The notes: a model not told the origin generated them from the letters alone. Counted from the stretch's first letter, positions 1 to 7,479 are shown. The stretch: DNA of 16,311 nt from Anaerolineales bacterium (GCA_016789205.1 JAEURF010000005.1:1-16311); one strand, 5' to 3'. Numbers and translations: made by a program.

Positions 1-33
1 TTCATTGTTTTCCCAAAATACGCTTCTCATCAT
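1..33 (-). CDS. Partial gene running off the left edge, possibly methylthioribose-1-phosphate isomerase (MtnA)
   Basis: Only the first 11 codons are in the window. They start at 33 and read leftwards as MMRSVFWENNE. The first ATG overlaps the TGA stop of the aldolase gene (ATGA), the usual sign of translational coupling; a second ATG follows at once at position 30. The short N-terminus resembles the M-[RK]-[TS]-[VI]-x-W start of S-methyl-5-thioribose-1-phosphate isomerases, and mtnA next to a class II aldolase is a known arrangement in methionine salvage and in the 5-deoxyribose (DHAP) shunt. Eleven residues are too few to be sure; the reading frame and coupling are better supported than the name. 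Confidence 0.45.
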   Translation of the reverse strand, partial: MMRSVFWENNE

Positions 34-701
34 TCTGCCTTGAAAAACTTTTCTTGCATTTCGATTAATTTTGTTTGGGCGGCTTGTGGAATGCGTTGCA
101 CTTCGCCGAGCATTTTCGCACGCCAATAAATTTCGGCGGCATGTTCGATTCGTTCAAGATGAATTAATGCTTCTTCTAAAGTTTTGCCATACGTCAAACT
201 GCCATGCTGACGTAGCAAGATAGCATTATGTGTTTTCAAAAATGGACGAATCACTTCGGCATCTTCATGAGAGGAAGGCGTGGCATATTCGGCAATTGGC
301 ACACTGCCTAATGTGACCATCACTTCGGGCAAAACATCATTTGGGAATTCAAGGTTTGCAACTGTAATTGTGGTTGCAAAAACTGGGTGAGCGTGAATAA
401 CGGCATGAATATTTTCACGCTGTTTATAGACTTCAAGGTGCATATCCGTTTCGGATGAGGGTTTACGGTCTGGGCGGGATGAAATCACATCGCCATTCAA
501 ATTGAGGATGAGCATATCATCTGGATTCATTCTGCCTTTGGCAATGCCCGCTGGTGTGATTAAGATATTTCCATTTTGGAGGCGGATAGAAAAATTACCA
601 TCGGTTGAGGTAATTAATTTTCTTTGGTACATCAGTCGTCCGCACTCAACCAATGCGTTTCTAAATTCTGATTCAGTTGCAGAAGGTGAAAAATTCAACA
701 T
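30..701 (-). CDS. Class II aldolase/adducin-family protein (fuculose-phosphate aldolase or MtnB-like)
   Basis: This 223-residue protein has the usual length of the zinc-dependent class II aldolase family (FucA, AraD, MtnB). The visible motifs are KPSSETDMH with the catalytic-type Glu, an IHAHP segment giving two zinc-ligand histidines, and LLRQHG giving the third. The family cleaves or dehydrates short sugar phosphates through a metal-stabilised enediolate in the cytoplasm. The substrate cannot be fixed from sequence. The overlapping downstream start that resembles MtnA favours methylthioribulose-1-phosphate or 5-deoxyribulose-1-phosphate over fuculose-1-phosphate. The ATG at 701 has no Shine-Dalgarno sequence, but a TATAAT lies seven bases upstream, so the mRNA may be leaderless. 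The gene is divergent from the transglycosylase gene. Confidence 0.85.
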   Translation of the reverse strand: MLNFSPSATESEFRNALVECGRLMYQRKLITSTDGNFSIRLQNGNILITPAGIAKGRMNPDDMLILNLNGDVISSRPDRKPSSETDMHLEVYKQRENIHAVIHAHPVFATTITVANLEFPNDVLPEVMVTLGSVPIAEYATPSSHEDAEVIRPFLKTHNAILLRQHGSLTYGKTLEEALIHLERIEHAAEIYWRAKMLGEVQRIPQAAQTKLIEMQEKFFKAE

Positions 702-708
702 TTTTAAG

Positions 709-714
709 ATTATA
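709..714 (-). promoter_or_regulatory. -10 box of the aldolase gene, placed for a leaderless transcript
   Basis: On the minus strand TATAAT ends seven bases before the ATG at 701, so transcription would begin at or next to the start codon. No good -35 hexamer is found at 16-18 bp. Confidence 0.5.
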
Positions 715-733
715 ACCTGATTAATAACCTTGC

Positions 734-762
734 TTGACGTGCCTGTCTTTTACCAGTATAAA
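734..762 (+). promoter_or_regulatory. Sigma70-type promoter of the transglycosylase gene
   Basis: TTGACG (734-739), a 17-bp spacer and TATAAA (757-762) form a close match to the housekeeping consensus. The expected transcription start, 6-8 bases downstream, falls on the ATG at 769. This implies a leaderless mRNA and excludes the upstream in-frame TTG at 730 as the start. Confidence 0.7.
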
Positions 763-768
763 AATAGA

Positions 769-3180
769 ATGAAAAGAAATCTGCGCACAATAATTACTAT
801 TTGGTTGGCTTGTATGATAGCGGCTTGTTCTAGTTTGCCAACCATTCCACCCGGCTGGACGTTAACGCCAGACCCCTCTGCCCTACCGACAGAGACTTTG
901 GTACCTACTGTCACACCTACACCGTTAATCACAGAGCGCGTGGGCATTGGTGACTTGGCACTATTTTATGGTGATTATGATGCCGCATTTTTACAATATC
1001 AAGTGGCTCTGCAAGATTCACCAGATTCTGAGATTCGCGCAAATGCAAAATGGGGCGAGGCACGCATATATTTTGCAGAGGGCAGAAATAATGAAGCGCT
1101 CGCGGCTTTGCAGTCTTTAATTACAGAATATCCGCGATCTGCACATGCGGGTCAGGCGTATTTCTTGCAAGGTTTTGTGCATTATCGCTTGGAAAATTAT
1201 CAAGCCGCCGCAGATGCGTGGCAAACTTATTTGGTTTTGCGTCCGGGGTATTTAGATGCGTATGTGCAAGAATTGCGTGGCGATGCTCTCTTCAGTGCAA
1301 AAAATTATGCGGAAGCCATATCTGCTTATACGGCGGCGGTGCAAGCTCCATCGCTTGGGGATGATATTAACATTGATATGAAAATTGCAGGCACGCAAAC
1401 AAAACTCGGAAATTACGATACAGCGATTGCATTATATGAAGGTATCATCGCGCGTGCGTCTAGTGATTACATCAAAGCTCAGGCGGTGTATGAAATTGGG
1501 TTGGTGAATCAGTTACAAGGTCAGAATGAGGCGGCGATTGAACGCTTCAAATTTGTAGTCGCAAATTATCGACTTTCTTTGTATGCGTATCTTAGTTTGG
1601 TGGCGTTGCTTGATGCAGGCGGTACGGTCAATGAGTTAGAGCGCGGATTGGTAGATTATTTTGCAGGTCAATATGGCGTTGCGATTGCCGCGTTTGACCG
1701 CTACTTGCAAACGAATCCTACCGACAATGATGGCACGGCTTATTACTATCGCGCGCTTTCAAAAAGTAGTTTAAGTTTGTATGATGAAGCTTTAGTTGAT
1801 TACGATTTTTTTATTGCGAATTATCCTGCACATCGTAGTTGGGGAGATGCCTGGGGTGAGAAAGCATTTATTTTATGGGCGCAAAAAGGTCAATACGCAC
1901 AAGCCGCAGAAACGCTTTTAGAATTTGTACGCAACTCGCCAACCAATACCATTTCAAGCACGTACTTATTTAGCGCAGGACGTATCTATGAACGCGATGG
2001 TCAAATTGATAAAGCCATTGAAACATGGTCGCGTTTGGCAAATGAATACCCCGGCACACAAGAGGCTTCGAATGCAATTTACTTGATGGGAATTTTAGAT
2101 TACCGTCGCGGACAATATGACCTCGCCCTCGATTCTTTCAACCGCAGTTTTGTTTCAGCCGCGTCAGCAGAGACTCAATCCCGTGCATTGTTGTGGATTG
2201 GCAAAACACAACTAAAACGTGGCGATGTTGCCGCCGCAGAGACGGCTTGGCGTGATGGTCAGAATCGCAACCCCGGCGGGTATTACAGTGAACGCGCTAG
2301 AGATTTGTTATTGGGGCGTGCTCCGTTTGCGCCGGTAGTTTCAACAACAGCACCCAATCTGCAACAAGAACGCGCAGATGCCGAAGTATGGATGCGTTTG
2401 ACATTTAACTTAAGCAATGATGTAGATTTAAGTAATCTCGGCACATTGGCATCGGATGAACGCATCATTCGCGGCAAAGAATATTGGGATTTAGGTTTTT
2501 ATGAGCAAGCGCGTGCTGAATATGAAAGTTTACGCACACAATTAGAAACACAAGCCGATGCGGTCAATAGTTATCGCTTGATGAATTATTTATTAGATTT
2601 AGGCATGTATCGCGTGGCGATTTTTTCAGCACGGCAAATTCTAACGATTGCAGGTTTAAACGAACATGCGGCATCTATGATGGCACCCACGTATTTCAGC
2701 CGTATTCGTTATGGACATTATTACTCAGAGTTAGTCGTGCCTGAAGCACAAAGAAATGGATTTGACCCGTTATTTGTTTACAGCGTGATTCGACAAGAAA
2801 GTTTATTTGAAGGCTTTGTCAGTTCTTCTGCCAACGCGCGCGGGTTGATGCAAATTATCCCACCCACAGGTGCACAAATTGCTTCTGAATTGGGCAAGCC
2901 ATTAGATTACACCGAAGATGATTTATATCGTCCGTACGTCAGCATTATGTTTGGGACTCATTACCTTGCAAAAAATCGTACTTTATTTAATGGAGATATT
3001 TACGCCACTCTCGCTGCCTATAACGGCGGACCTGGCAATTCACTTGCGTGGAAAGAACTTTCTGGCGATGACCCTGATTTGTTTTTAGAATCCGTGCGCT
3101 TTGAAGAGACAAGAAATTATATTAGAAACATTTACGAGATTTATGTGATTTATAGAAGGTTGTATGGAACGCCTGAGTAA
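769..3180 (+). CDS. TPR-repeat lipoprotein with C-terminal lytic transglycosylase (SLT) domain
   Basis: An 803-residue exported murein hydrolase that cleaves the MurNAc-GlcNAc bond to leave 1,6-anhydro ends. The N-terminus (MKRNLR then a hydrophobic stretch) ends in the lipobox IAAC with Cys20 as the lipidated residue, followed by a Thr/Pro linker containing TVTPTP. Residues from about 55 to 600 are rich in TPR-like helical pairs (YGDYDAAFLQYQ, GQYDLALDSFNRS and similar). The SLT domain starts near residue 665. It has the catalytic Glu677 in IRQES, the GLMQI motif at about 692 and AYNGGP at about 750. This is the Slt70/MltC-type catalytic domain on a long scaffold, longer than Slt70 (about 645). 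ATG 769 is chosen because the lipoprotein signal begins there and the promoter overlaps any earlier start. It is a single gene closed by a strong terminator. Confidence 0.93.
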   Translation: MKRNLRTIITIWLACMIAACSSLPTIPPGWTLTPDPSALPTETLVPTVTPTPLITERVGIGDLALFYGDYDAAFLQYQVALQDSPDSEIRANAKWGEARIYFAEGRNNEALAALQSLITEYPRSAHAGQAYFLQGFVHYRLENYQAAADAWQTYLVLRPGYLDAYVQELRGDALFSAKNYAEAISAYTAAVQAPSLGDDINIDMKIAGTQTKLGNYDTAIALYEGIIARASSDYIKAQAVYEIGLVNQLQGQNEAAIERFKFVVANYRLSLYAYLSLVALLDAGGTVNELERGLVDYFAGQYGVAIAAFDRYLQTNPTDNDGTAYYYRALSKSSLSLYDEALVDYDFFIANYPAHRSWGDAWGEKAFILWAQKGQYAQAAETLLEFVRNSPTNTISSTYLFSAGRIYERDGQIDKAIETWSRLANEYPGTQEASNAIYLMGILDYRRGQYDLALDSFNRSFVSAASAETQSRALLWIGKTQLKRGDVAAAETAWRDGQNRNPGGYYSERARDLLLGRAPFAPVVSTTAPNLQQERADAEVWMRLTFNLSNDVDLSNLGTLASDERIIRGKEYWDLGFYEQARAEYESLRTQLETQADAVNSYRLMNYLLDLGMYRVAIFSARQILTIAGLNEHAASMMAPTYFSRIRYGHYYSELVVPEAQRNGFDPLFVYSVIRQESLFEGFVSSSANARGLMQIIPPTGAQIASELGKPLDYTEDDLYRPYVSIMFGTHYLAKNRTLFNGDIYATLAAYNGGPGNSLAWKELSGDDPDLFLESVRFEETRNYIRNIYEIYVIYRRLYGTPE

Positions 3181-3183
3181 TTT

Positions 3184-3226
3184 AAAAAAATCAGGGACAT
3201 AATGTATTATGTCCCTGATTTTTTTT
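3184..3226. terminator. Bidirectional intrinsic terminator
   Basis: A perfect 13-bp inverted repeat (3191-3203 and 3206-3218, TCAGGGACATAAT and its complement) is flanked by seven A on the left and eight T on the right, which extends the stem to about 20 bp. It sits between convergent genes and has a T-tract on either strand, so it should end the transglycosylase transcript and the yggS-yggT-yggU transcript. Confidence 0.93.
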
Positions 3227-3234
3227 ACGATTCA

Positions 3235-3543
3235 TCAATCCATATACGCGACAATGCGTTGATGTGCAGTTTCCACGTCCATATCCAAAATAGAAATTAA
3301 CTTATCTCTGCCATTTTCGCCCGCTACAATTTCCACGCGGGATTTTGGCACGCCCAATACTTCTGCTAAAAACCCAATTAATTCAGCATTGGTTTGAGCA
3401 TCTTCTGCATCCGCAGCAATATGCACTTTGATGGTGCCATCGTTCATCATGCTCACAATTTGATTTTGACTCGCGCGCGGAGTCACCCGCACGGCTATTG
3501 CCGAACCGCGTTTACCATCATGTAATTCAAATTTTCTAGCCAT
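3235..3543 (-). CDS. yggU: YggU / DUF167 (UPF0235) family protein
   Basis: A 102-residue cytoplasmic protein of the small alpha/beta DUF167 fold. The signature is visible as AVRVTPRASQNQIV near the N-terminus and AELIGFLAEVLGVPKSRVEIVAGENGRDKLISI in the second half (given here in pieces: ELIGFLAEVLGV, then SRVEIVAGENGRDK). The biochemical role of the family is unknown. It is classically found beside yggT and yggS, as here: 12 bp separate it from yggT. GAGGTG four bases before the ATG is a good ribosome binding site. The terminator lies directly downstream, so it is the last gene of the unit. Confidence 0.85.
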   Translation of the reverse strand: MARKFELHDGKRGSAIAVRVTPRASQNQIVSMMNDGTIKVHIAADAEDAQTNAELIGFLAEVLGVPKSRVEIVAGENGRDKLISILDMDVETAHQRIVAYMD

Positions 3544-3555
3544 GCTTCACCTCAC

Positions 3556-3816
3556 TTAAGAAAGAAGTAATACAATCAACATTCGAGAAATAAAATCTAC
3601 TGCCAAAATTAAAATCAAAGGGCTAAAATCCAAGCCACCCATATTCGGCATCAAATTGCGAATCGGATTCAAAAACGGAGCAACAATTCTATCCAACGCT
3701 TCACGAATAGGGTGAAAAGGCGGAAGAAAAAAGGAAAGTATCGCAGAACCAATCACAACCCAAATAAAAGTTTGTGAAATCACACGTATAAATAATGCCA
3801 AAAATTCAACAGTCAT
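3556..3816 (-). CDS. yggT: YggT-family membrane protein (YlmG/CCB3 type)
   Basis: An 86-residue integral membrane protein with two hydrophobic segments, roughly residues 5-28 and 62-85. Between them is the family-typical PFHPIREALDRIVAPFLNPI region (R, P and N conserved). YggT/YlmG proteins are linked to cell envelope, division-site and, in plastids, cytochrome b6 or nucleoid functions; the molecular role is unsettled. GGAGG precedes the ATG by four bases, a strong ribosome binding site. It follows yggS, as in the Gram-positive ylm cluster, but after a 123-bp gap filled by an inverted-repeat element. Confidence 0.88.
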   Translation of the reverse strand: MTVEFLALFIRVISQTFIWVVIGSAILSFFLPPFHPIREALDRIVAPFLNPIRNLMPNMGGLDFSPLILILAVDFISRMLIVLLLS

Positions 3817-3843
3817 TCATCCTCCGTTTGCTATTAAAAATAA

Positions 3844-3930
3844 GTGCGTCGCGCCACATACCTTAGACTCGTTTTTCAAAACCATTAAATTCATTTCTTA
3901 GAAAACTTCACAAATCAAAGCGCGACGCAC
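3844..3930. repeat. 87-bp inverted-repeat element between yggS and yggT
   Basis: Perfect 11-bp arms GTGCGTCGCGC (3844-3854) and GCGCGACGCAC (3920-3930) enclose a 65-base AT-rich interior. Read on the minus strand, the interior contains TTCTAAGAA followed 20 bases later by AAACGAGTCT. Both words recur in the same order inside the element at 7480-7573, whose arms differ but whose interior is almost the same length (66). Confidence 0.65.
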
Positions 3931-3939
3931 CCAATACAT

Positions 3940-4668
3940 TCAAACATACCTTCTCTCACCGACAATCGCCGTACCGACTCGTACAAACGTCGCGCCTTCT
4001 TCCACTGCCACTTCATAATCCAAACTTGTGCCCATCGAAAGTTCTGAAAAATCAACTTGCGGATATTGCTTCGCAAGAAATTCTTGCAAACGTTTCAATT
4101 TTTGAAAAAACGGGCGAGAAAATTCTGCATCATCACCAATCGGCGGCATCGTCATTAATCCGCGAATTTGCAAATTAGGCAAAGTCATCACTTCATTCAC
4201 ATCGGTCAACAACTCACTCCAACGGCTTTCATCAAATGCCTGCCAGCCACTTTTACTTTCTTCACCACCGACATTGAACTCTAACAAAACTGGCAACGTT
4301 CTTTTCGCTTCACCACAAAAACGGTCTAGCCGTTTTGCAAGTTTGACGCTATCCAATGAATGGTTAAAGTTAAAGTGCTCAGCCACCAATTGCGCCTTAC
4401 GGCTCTGCACATGACCAATCATGTGCCATTCTACCGCAGAAAAATCTCGCAAAGATTGAATTTTCGTAACACCTTCTTCGGCATAATTCTCGCCCAAAAT
4501 TTTCGCACCCGCCTCAATCGCCGCACGCACGGTTTCTATCGGCTGAGATTTTGTCACAACCACCAACTTCACAGAGTCAGGATTCCGCCCCGCCTTTTTT
4601 GCAGACGACGAAATTTTATCCAAAGTGGATTCATATCTTTCACGGATGGAATTGACCAAATCACTCAT
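3940..4668 (-). CDS. yggS: YggS-family PLP-binding protein (PLP homeostasis, PROSC/PLPBP)
   Basis: A 242-residue single-domain alanine-racemase-fold (TIM barrel) protein that binds pyridoxal 5'-phosphate and buffers its supply rather than catalysing racemisation. The Schiff-base lysine is Lys40 in KLVVVTKSQP. Other family marks are ILGENYAEE, EWHMIGHVQSRK, LLEFNVGGEESKSG, RGLMTMPPIG, SELSMGTSLDYEVAVEEG and the C-terminal VRVGTAIVGER. It is the YlmE equivalent of the ylm cluster. No Shine-Dalgarno sequence precedes the ATG; instead a promoter with its -10 six bases upstream suggests independent, possibly leaderless, expression downstream of the repeat at 4744-4856. Confidence 0.93.
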   Translation of the reverse strand: MSDLVNSIRERYESTLDKISSSAKKAGRNPDSVKLVVVTKSQPIETVRAAIEAGAKILGENYAEEGVTKIQSLRDFSAVEWHMIGHVQSRKAQLVAEHFNFNHSLDSVKLAKRLDRFCGEAKRTLPVLLEFNVGGEESKSGWQAFDESRWSELLTDVNEVMTLPNLQIRGLMTMPPIGDDAEFSRPFFQKLKRLQEFLAKQYPQVDFSELSMGTSLDYEVAVEEGATFVRVGTAIVGERRYV

Positions 4669-4674
4669 GGCTTT

Positions 4675-4704
4675 ATTTTACCCCGCCTCGTTCCTAACCT
4701 TCAA
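4675..4704 (-). promoter_or_regulatory. Putative promoter of yggS
   Basis: On the minus strand TTGAAG (4704-4699), an 18-bp spacer and TAAAAT (4680-4675) precede the ATG at 4668 by six bases. The predicted transcription start is at or beside the start codon, which fits the absence of a ribosome binding site. Confidence 0.45.
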
Positions 4705-4743
4705 CCTGCGCAATGAACCTCAACATTTTTCTACACGTAAACC

Positions 4744-4856
4744 CGTCATTGCGAGCGTAGCGAAGCAATCCCCAACACAAATGATGAGATTGCTTCGTCG
4801 GGCTGGTTTCGATATGGACTTCGTCATACTCAACCACCGCCCTCCTCGCAATGACG
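4744..4856. repeat. 113-bp nested-palindrome repeat (CGTCATTGCGAG...CTCGCAATGACG type)
   Basis: Outer 12-bp arms CGTCATTGCGAG (4744-4755) and CTCGCAATGACG (4845-4856) are perfect complements. Inner arms CGAAGCAATC (4761-4770) and GATTGCTTCG (4788-4797) are also perfect. Each half can instead fold on itself (ATTGC-GA-GC...GC-GAA-GCAAT on the left). I recognise the sequence as one of the common dispersed intergenic repeats of bacteria; it resembles a MITE or REP element. Its right end at 4856 directly abuts the pgeF stop codon (4857-4859). Confidence 0.8.
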
Positions 4857-5642
4857 TTACGCTTTTTTCAACGCCATCAACACGCCAAAGCGACCTGTTT
4901 TGCCTTTTTCAGCGCGATGTGAAAACCAATCTCCCAAATGACAAGCTGTACACAACCCTGAAACTTGAATATGCTCTACGCCTGATTTTTGCAATTGAAT
5001 TACATTTGCTCGCCACAAATCAAGGTAGGTTTTACCGTCGTGATTTTGTAAAACTTTTTCAGCATCGTCAGCATATTTCTCTCGAAACTGCGAAGCGACA
5101 TCTTCCCCCACTTCATAATGGTCTATTGAAATAGAAGGACCAATCCCCGCAACAATATCTTCTGGTTTGCAATTATATTTTTCAAGCATGGCTTTGATTG
5201 CAACTTCTGCCACGCCTTTGACAGTTCCCATCCAACCGGCATGTGCGAGCCCAATTACATTTTGTTTTGGGTCGTGAAATAAAAGCGGAACACAATCTGC
5301 ATAGCGCATGAATAGTGAAACTTCGGGATTGTCTGTAAAAAGAATATCCGCTTTTTGGATTGGCTGATTTGCCGGGCGCGGTGTGTCGGCGTAAATAATG
5401 TCTACACCGTGAACCAAGTGTGCGTCATGTAATGAGGCGAGGTTGCGTCCAAGTGCATCAAATGCGCGGGTTCGATTCTCGGTCACATGAGCTGGGTCAT
5501 CACCGACTGAAATACTTAAGTTCAACGAATTCCATGGAGCAGGGCTTACACCACCATCTCTTGTGAAAACTGCATTGATGACTGTTTCTGAAAATATGTC
5601 GAACTGATAAAAGCGCAGTCCGTTTTTATTTTGAAAGGGCAT
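4857..5642 (-). CDS. pgeF: Peptidoglycan editing factor PgeF (YfiH/YlmD, laccase-domain protein)
   Basis: A 261-residue protein of the multicopper-polyphenol-oxidase-like family that in E. coli (YfiH) removes mis-incorporated L-Ser from muropeptide precursors; purine nucleoside activities are reported for homologues. The metal and active-site residues are present: His78 in HLVHG, Cys117 in RYADCVPLL and His134 in GLAHAGWMGT. The C-terminal part has CTACHLGDWFSHR and KTGRFG. ATG 5642 (MPFQNKNG) is chosen: it has AAAGG upstream, and the longer frame to 5702 would start inside the inverted repeat at 5661-5715. The stop codon touches the repeat at 4744-4856, which probably acts as the 3' end of the mRNA. 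It is YlmD in the ylm-like neighbourhood. Confidence 0.9.
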   Translation of the reverse strand: MPFQNKNGLRFYQFDIFSETVINAVFTRDGGVSPAPWNSLNLSISVGDDPAHVTENRTRAFDALGRNLASLHDAHLVHGVDIIYADTPRPANQPIQKADILFTDNPEVSLFMRYADCVPLLFHDPKQNVIGLAHAGWMGTVKGVAEVAIKAMLEKYNCKPEDIVAGIGPSISIDHYEVGEDVASQFREKYADDAEKVLQNHDGKTYLDLWRANVIQLQKSGVEHIQVSGLCTACHLGDWFSHRAEKGKTGRFGVLMALKKA

Positions 5643-5660
5643 TTGTTTACCTTTTATAAA

Positions 5661-5715
5661 ACGTCCCGCAGGTTTAATTGATAAATAAAAACACTTAATC
5701 AAACCTGCGGGACGT
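5661..5715. repeat. Inverted repeat with 15-bp arms between the DUF2085 gene and pgeF
   Basis: ACGTCCCGCAGGTTT (5661-5675) and its exact complement (5701-5715) enclose 25 AT-rich bases. It starts five bases after the DUF2085 stop and ends 19 bases before the pgeF ATG. Its arms share CAGGTTT/AAACCTG next to the loop with the element at 7480-7573. It could end or attenuate the upstream transcript. Confidence 0.7.
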
Positions 5716-5720
5716 TGATA

Positions 5721-6734
5721 TTAATTTTCGGTTGTATTATTGACTGCAAACTTTTTGATGTAATACTGGCGGGTTTCGTTCATTGATTCTTCAATGTTGG
5801 GGTATGCAAACCAAGCCGTGAATAAACCAAAAAATGCGCCAGTGAGTGTGCGTAAAAATGGTGTGCTTTCGCGATATGGAATAATTGCAGAAAGCCATTC
5901 CCAATTGAATTGACTCAAGAGTTGTGAGAAACCATCTAAGCCGATTGGCGCGATGCCGAGCAAAATCCATGCGAGCCAATGTAATGATTTGAAGCGGCGA
6001 CCTGTGAGCCCAAAAATAATACCAAAGGTTAAGATGGCTAAGTAAATGGCAATGTCACGCTCGCATAAAGCCATTTTATAACCGACGGTTTCATTGCCAA
6101 TATAATTGCGGGCTTCAAAACGAGTGGCGCTATAGGGATTGCTTAAGTCTGTGATGCCAGTTGCTTCTTCGAATGTATGATAGCCTTCTACGTGGGCTTC
6201 TTCAAGTGGATAAAAAAATTGTTCGCCATAAAGAAAAAAAGAACGAAAGCCGAATTGATGGCAAAGCGGTTTGTACATTCTATAAATTGCATTGGCTGGT
6301 GCTTCGGCTCCAAATTTCATTAAGGTTGGCGCGAGCATGGGTAAACCAACGTAAAACAACATGAATAAATTTAATACGAGTAAATATCTTTTTGAAATCC
6401 AGAATGAGATACGGTCGCCGGTTGTCACTGTTTTTCCTTTTTGAATACGCATTTTGTAAACAGGGTCTTCTAATTTTTCTAGCTGATTTTTTCTATCGGA
6501 TGCCGCGCCTAAGGTTACTTGTAATTTTTGTTTGGTGACAGCACCTTTGAGGGTGTAAGGTCCAGCTTCGAGAATGGGAACGACTTGTCCATATTTAGCA
6601 CGTAATAATGCATCGGAGTCAATATCCACTTCGATGAGGCGGTGCGGATATTGGTCTTTAAGTTCTGCCAAGTCTGCTTTGAGTTGTTCGCAGGCGGCGT
6701 TATCTTTTTGGGTGTAGATGGTGACATTTAGCAT
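5721..6734 (-). CDS. Membrane protein: N-terminal glutaredoxin-like domain fused to DUF2085
   Basis: A 337-residue two-part protein. Residues 1-75 look like a small glutaredoxin/DUF836 thioredoxin fold (beta-alpha-beta start VTIYTQ, then VVPILEAG with the cis-Pro). Where CxxC is expected there is NAAC: only Cys15 remains, so normal dithiol chemistry is unlikely. Residues 115-315 carry about four membrane segments and the DUF2085 signature: PLCHQFGFRSFF (156-167), ALCERDIAIY (222-231) and PIGLDGFSQL (263-272). DUF2085 has no known function. ATG 6734 follows the ccdA stop (6738-6736) by one base, so the two genes are translationally coupled; an in-frame TTG at 6746 inside ccdA is less likely. 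Coupling to ccdA suggests a role in membrane thiol or metal handling, by inference only. Confidence 0.82.
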   Translation of the reverse strand: MLNVTIYTQKDNAACEQLKADLAELKDQYPHRLIEVDIDSDALLRAKYGQVVPILEAGPYTLKGAVTKQKLQVTLGAASDRKNQLEKLEDPVYKMRIQKGKTVTTGDRISFWISKRYLLVLNLFMLFYVGLPMLAPTLMKFGAEAPANAIYRMYKPLCHQFGFRSFFLYGEQFFYPLEEAHVEGYHTFEEATGITDLSNPYSATRFEARNYIGNETVGYKMALCERDIAIYLAILTFGIIFGLTGRRFKSLHWLAWILLGIAPIGLDGFSQLLSQFNWEWLSAIIPYRESTPFLRTLTGAFFGLFTAWFAYPNIEESMNETRQYYIKKFAVNNTTEN

Positions 6735-6735
6735 T

Positions 6736-7458
6736 TTATAAGCCAAAATCTACCCAGAAGAATTGTCCTTGCTGAGCGATGAGGGAGAATAGTCCGGTGA
6801 AAAGTAATATACCAATGATAACCAGAATAATACCCATCGCAATTTCTACGTAACGCATCACTTTGTTGTATTTTTTTAAAGTAGCGGTGACCCAGCCAAC
6901 ACCTAAGGCGGCGATTAAGAATGGGATTGCTAACCCAGCTGAATAAAAAGAAAGAAGCGTGGCGCCTTGTGAAACGGAGCCACCGTTGATGGCTAAGGTC
7001 AAAATGGCGCCGAGTACGGGTCCTACACAAGGAGACCATCCCGCTGAGAAAAAGACACCCATCATTGCTGAGGAAAGGTAACCAAGTTTTGGGTCTGGGG
7101 CTTGTTGCACACGTGTATCATAAGCGAGGAAAGGAATATGAAATACGCCAATCATGTGTAAACCAAAAATGATGACAACAATGCCTCCAATTTTTGCTAA
7201 CCAATAACGCAAGTCATAAAGTAAGCCGCCTGCAAATGAAGCGGCGACGCCAAGCAAAACAAAAACCAAACTAAAGCCCAAAACAAATGCCAACCCATGT
7301 GAAAAAGTGAGCCAGCGATTGGGTTGTGTGCCTGCACCCGCCGCCCGTCCGCCTAAATAGCCAACATAAGCAGGGACAAGTGAAAAAACACAGGGTGAAA
7401 GAAATGATGCCAACCCTGCTAGAAAAGCAAGCCAAACTGTAATTTGGGATATATCCAT
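6736..7458 (-). CDS. ccdA: CcdA-type cytochrome c biogenesis / thiol-electron transporter
   Basis: A 240-residue polytopic membrane protein with six predicted helices. CcdA carries reducing equivalents from cytoplasmic thioredoxin across the membrane to extracytoplasmic thiol proteins (cytochrome c maturation and other disulfide reduction). The two redox cysteines are in place: Cys23 in FLSPCVFSLVPAY and Cys144 in GWSPCVGPVLG, in the first and fourth helices as usual. The length is typical of the short CcdA form without the DsbD periplasmic domains. There is no cytochrome c maturation gene or extracytoplasmic thioredoxin beside it; the coupled downstream gene is the glutaredoxin-like/DUF2085 protein. 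The element at 7480-7573 lies just upstream. Confidence 0.93.
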   Translation of the reverse strand: MDISQITVWLAFLAGLASFLSPCVFSLVPAYVGYLGGRAAGAGTQPNRWLTFSHGLAFVLGFSLVFVLLGVAASFAGGLLYDLRYWLAKIGGIVVIIFGLHMIGVFHIPFLAYDTRVQQAPDPKLGYLSSAMMGVFFSAGWSPCVGPVLGAILTLAINGGSVSQGATLLSFYSAGLAIPFLIAALGVGWVTATLKKYNKVMRYVEIAMGIILVIIGILLFTGLFSLIAQQGQFFWVDFGL

Positions 7459-7479
7459 GTTATTCTTTCTATATTATCA

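Noticed and set aside
730..768. TTG start giving 13 extra residues to the transglycosylase
   Set aside because: The promoter (734-762) lies inside this stretch, and the lipoprotein signal begins cleanly at ATG 769.
4625..5134. Plus-strand open frame of 169 codons
   Set aside because: It crosses the start of yggS, the dispersed repeat and the 3' half of pgeF on the opposite strand, and has no recognisable domain; it is a shadow of real genes.
5643..5702. Longer pgeF start at 5702
   Set aside because: The 20 added codons fall in the inverted repeat, whereas ATG 5642 has its own ribosome binding site and starts a typical family N-terminus.
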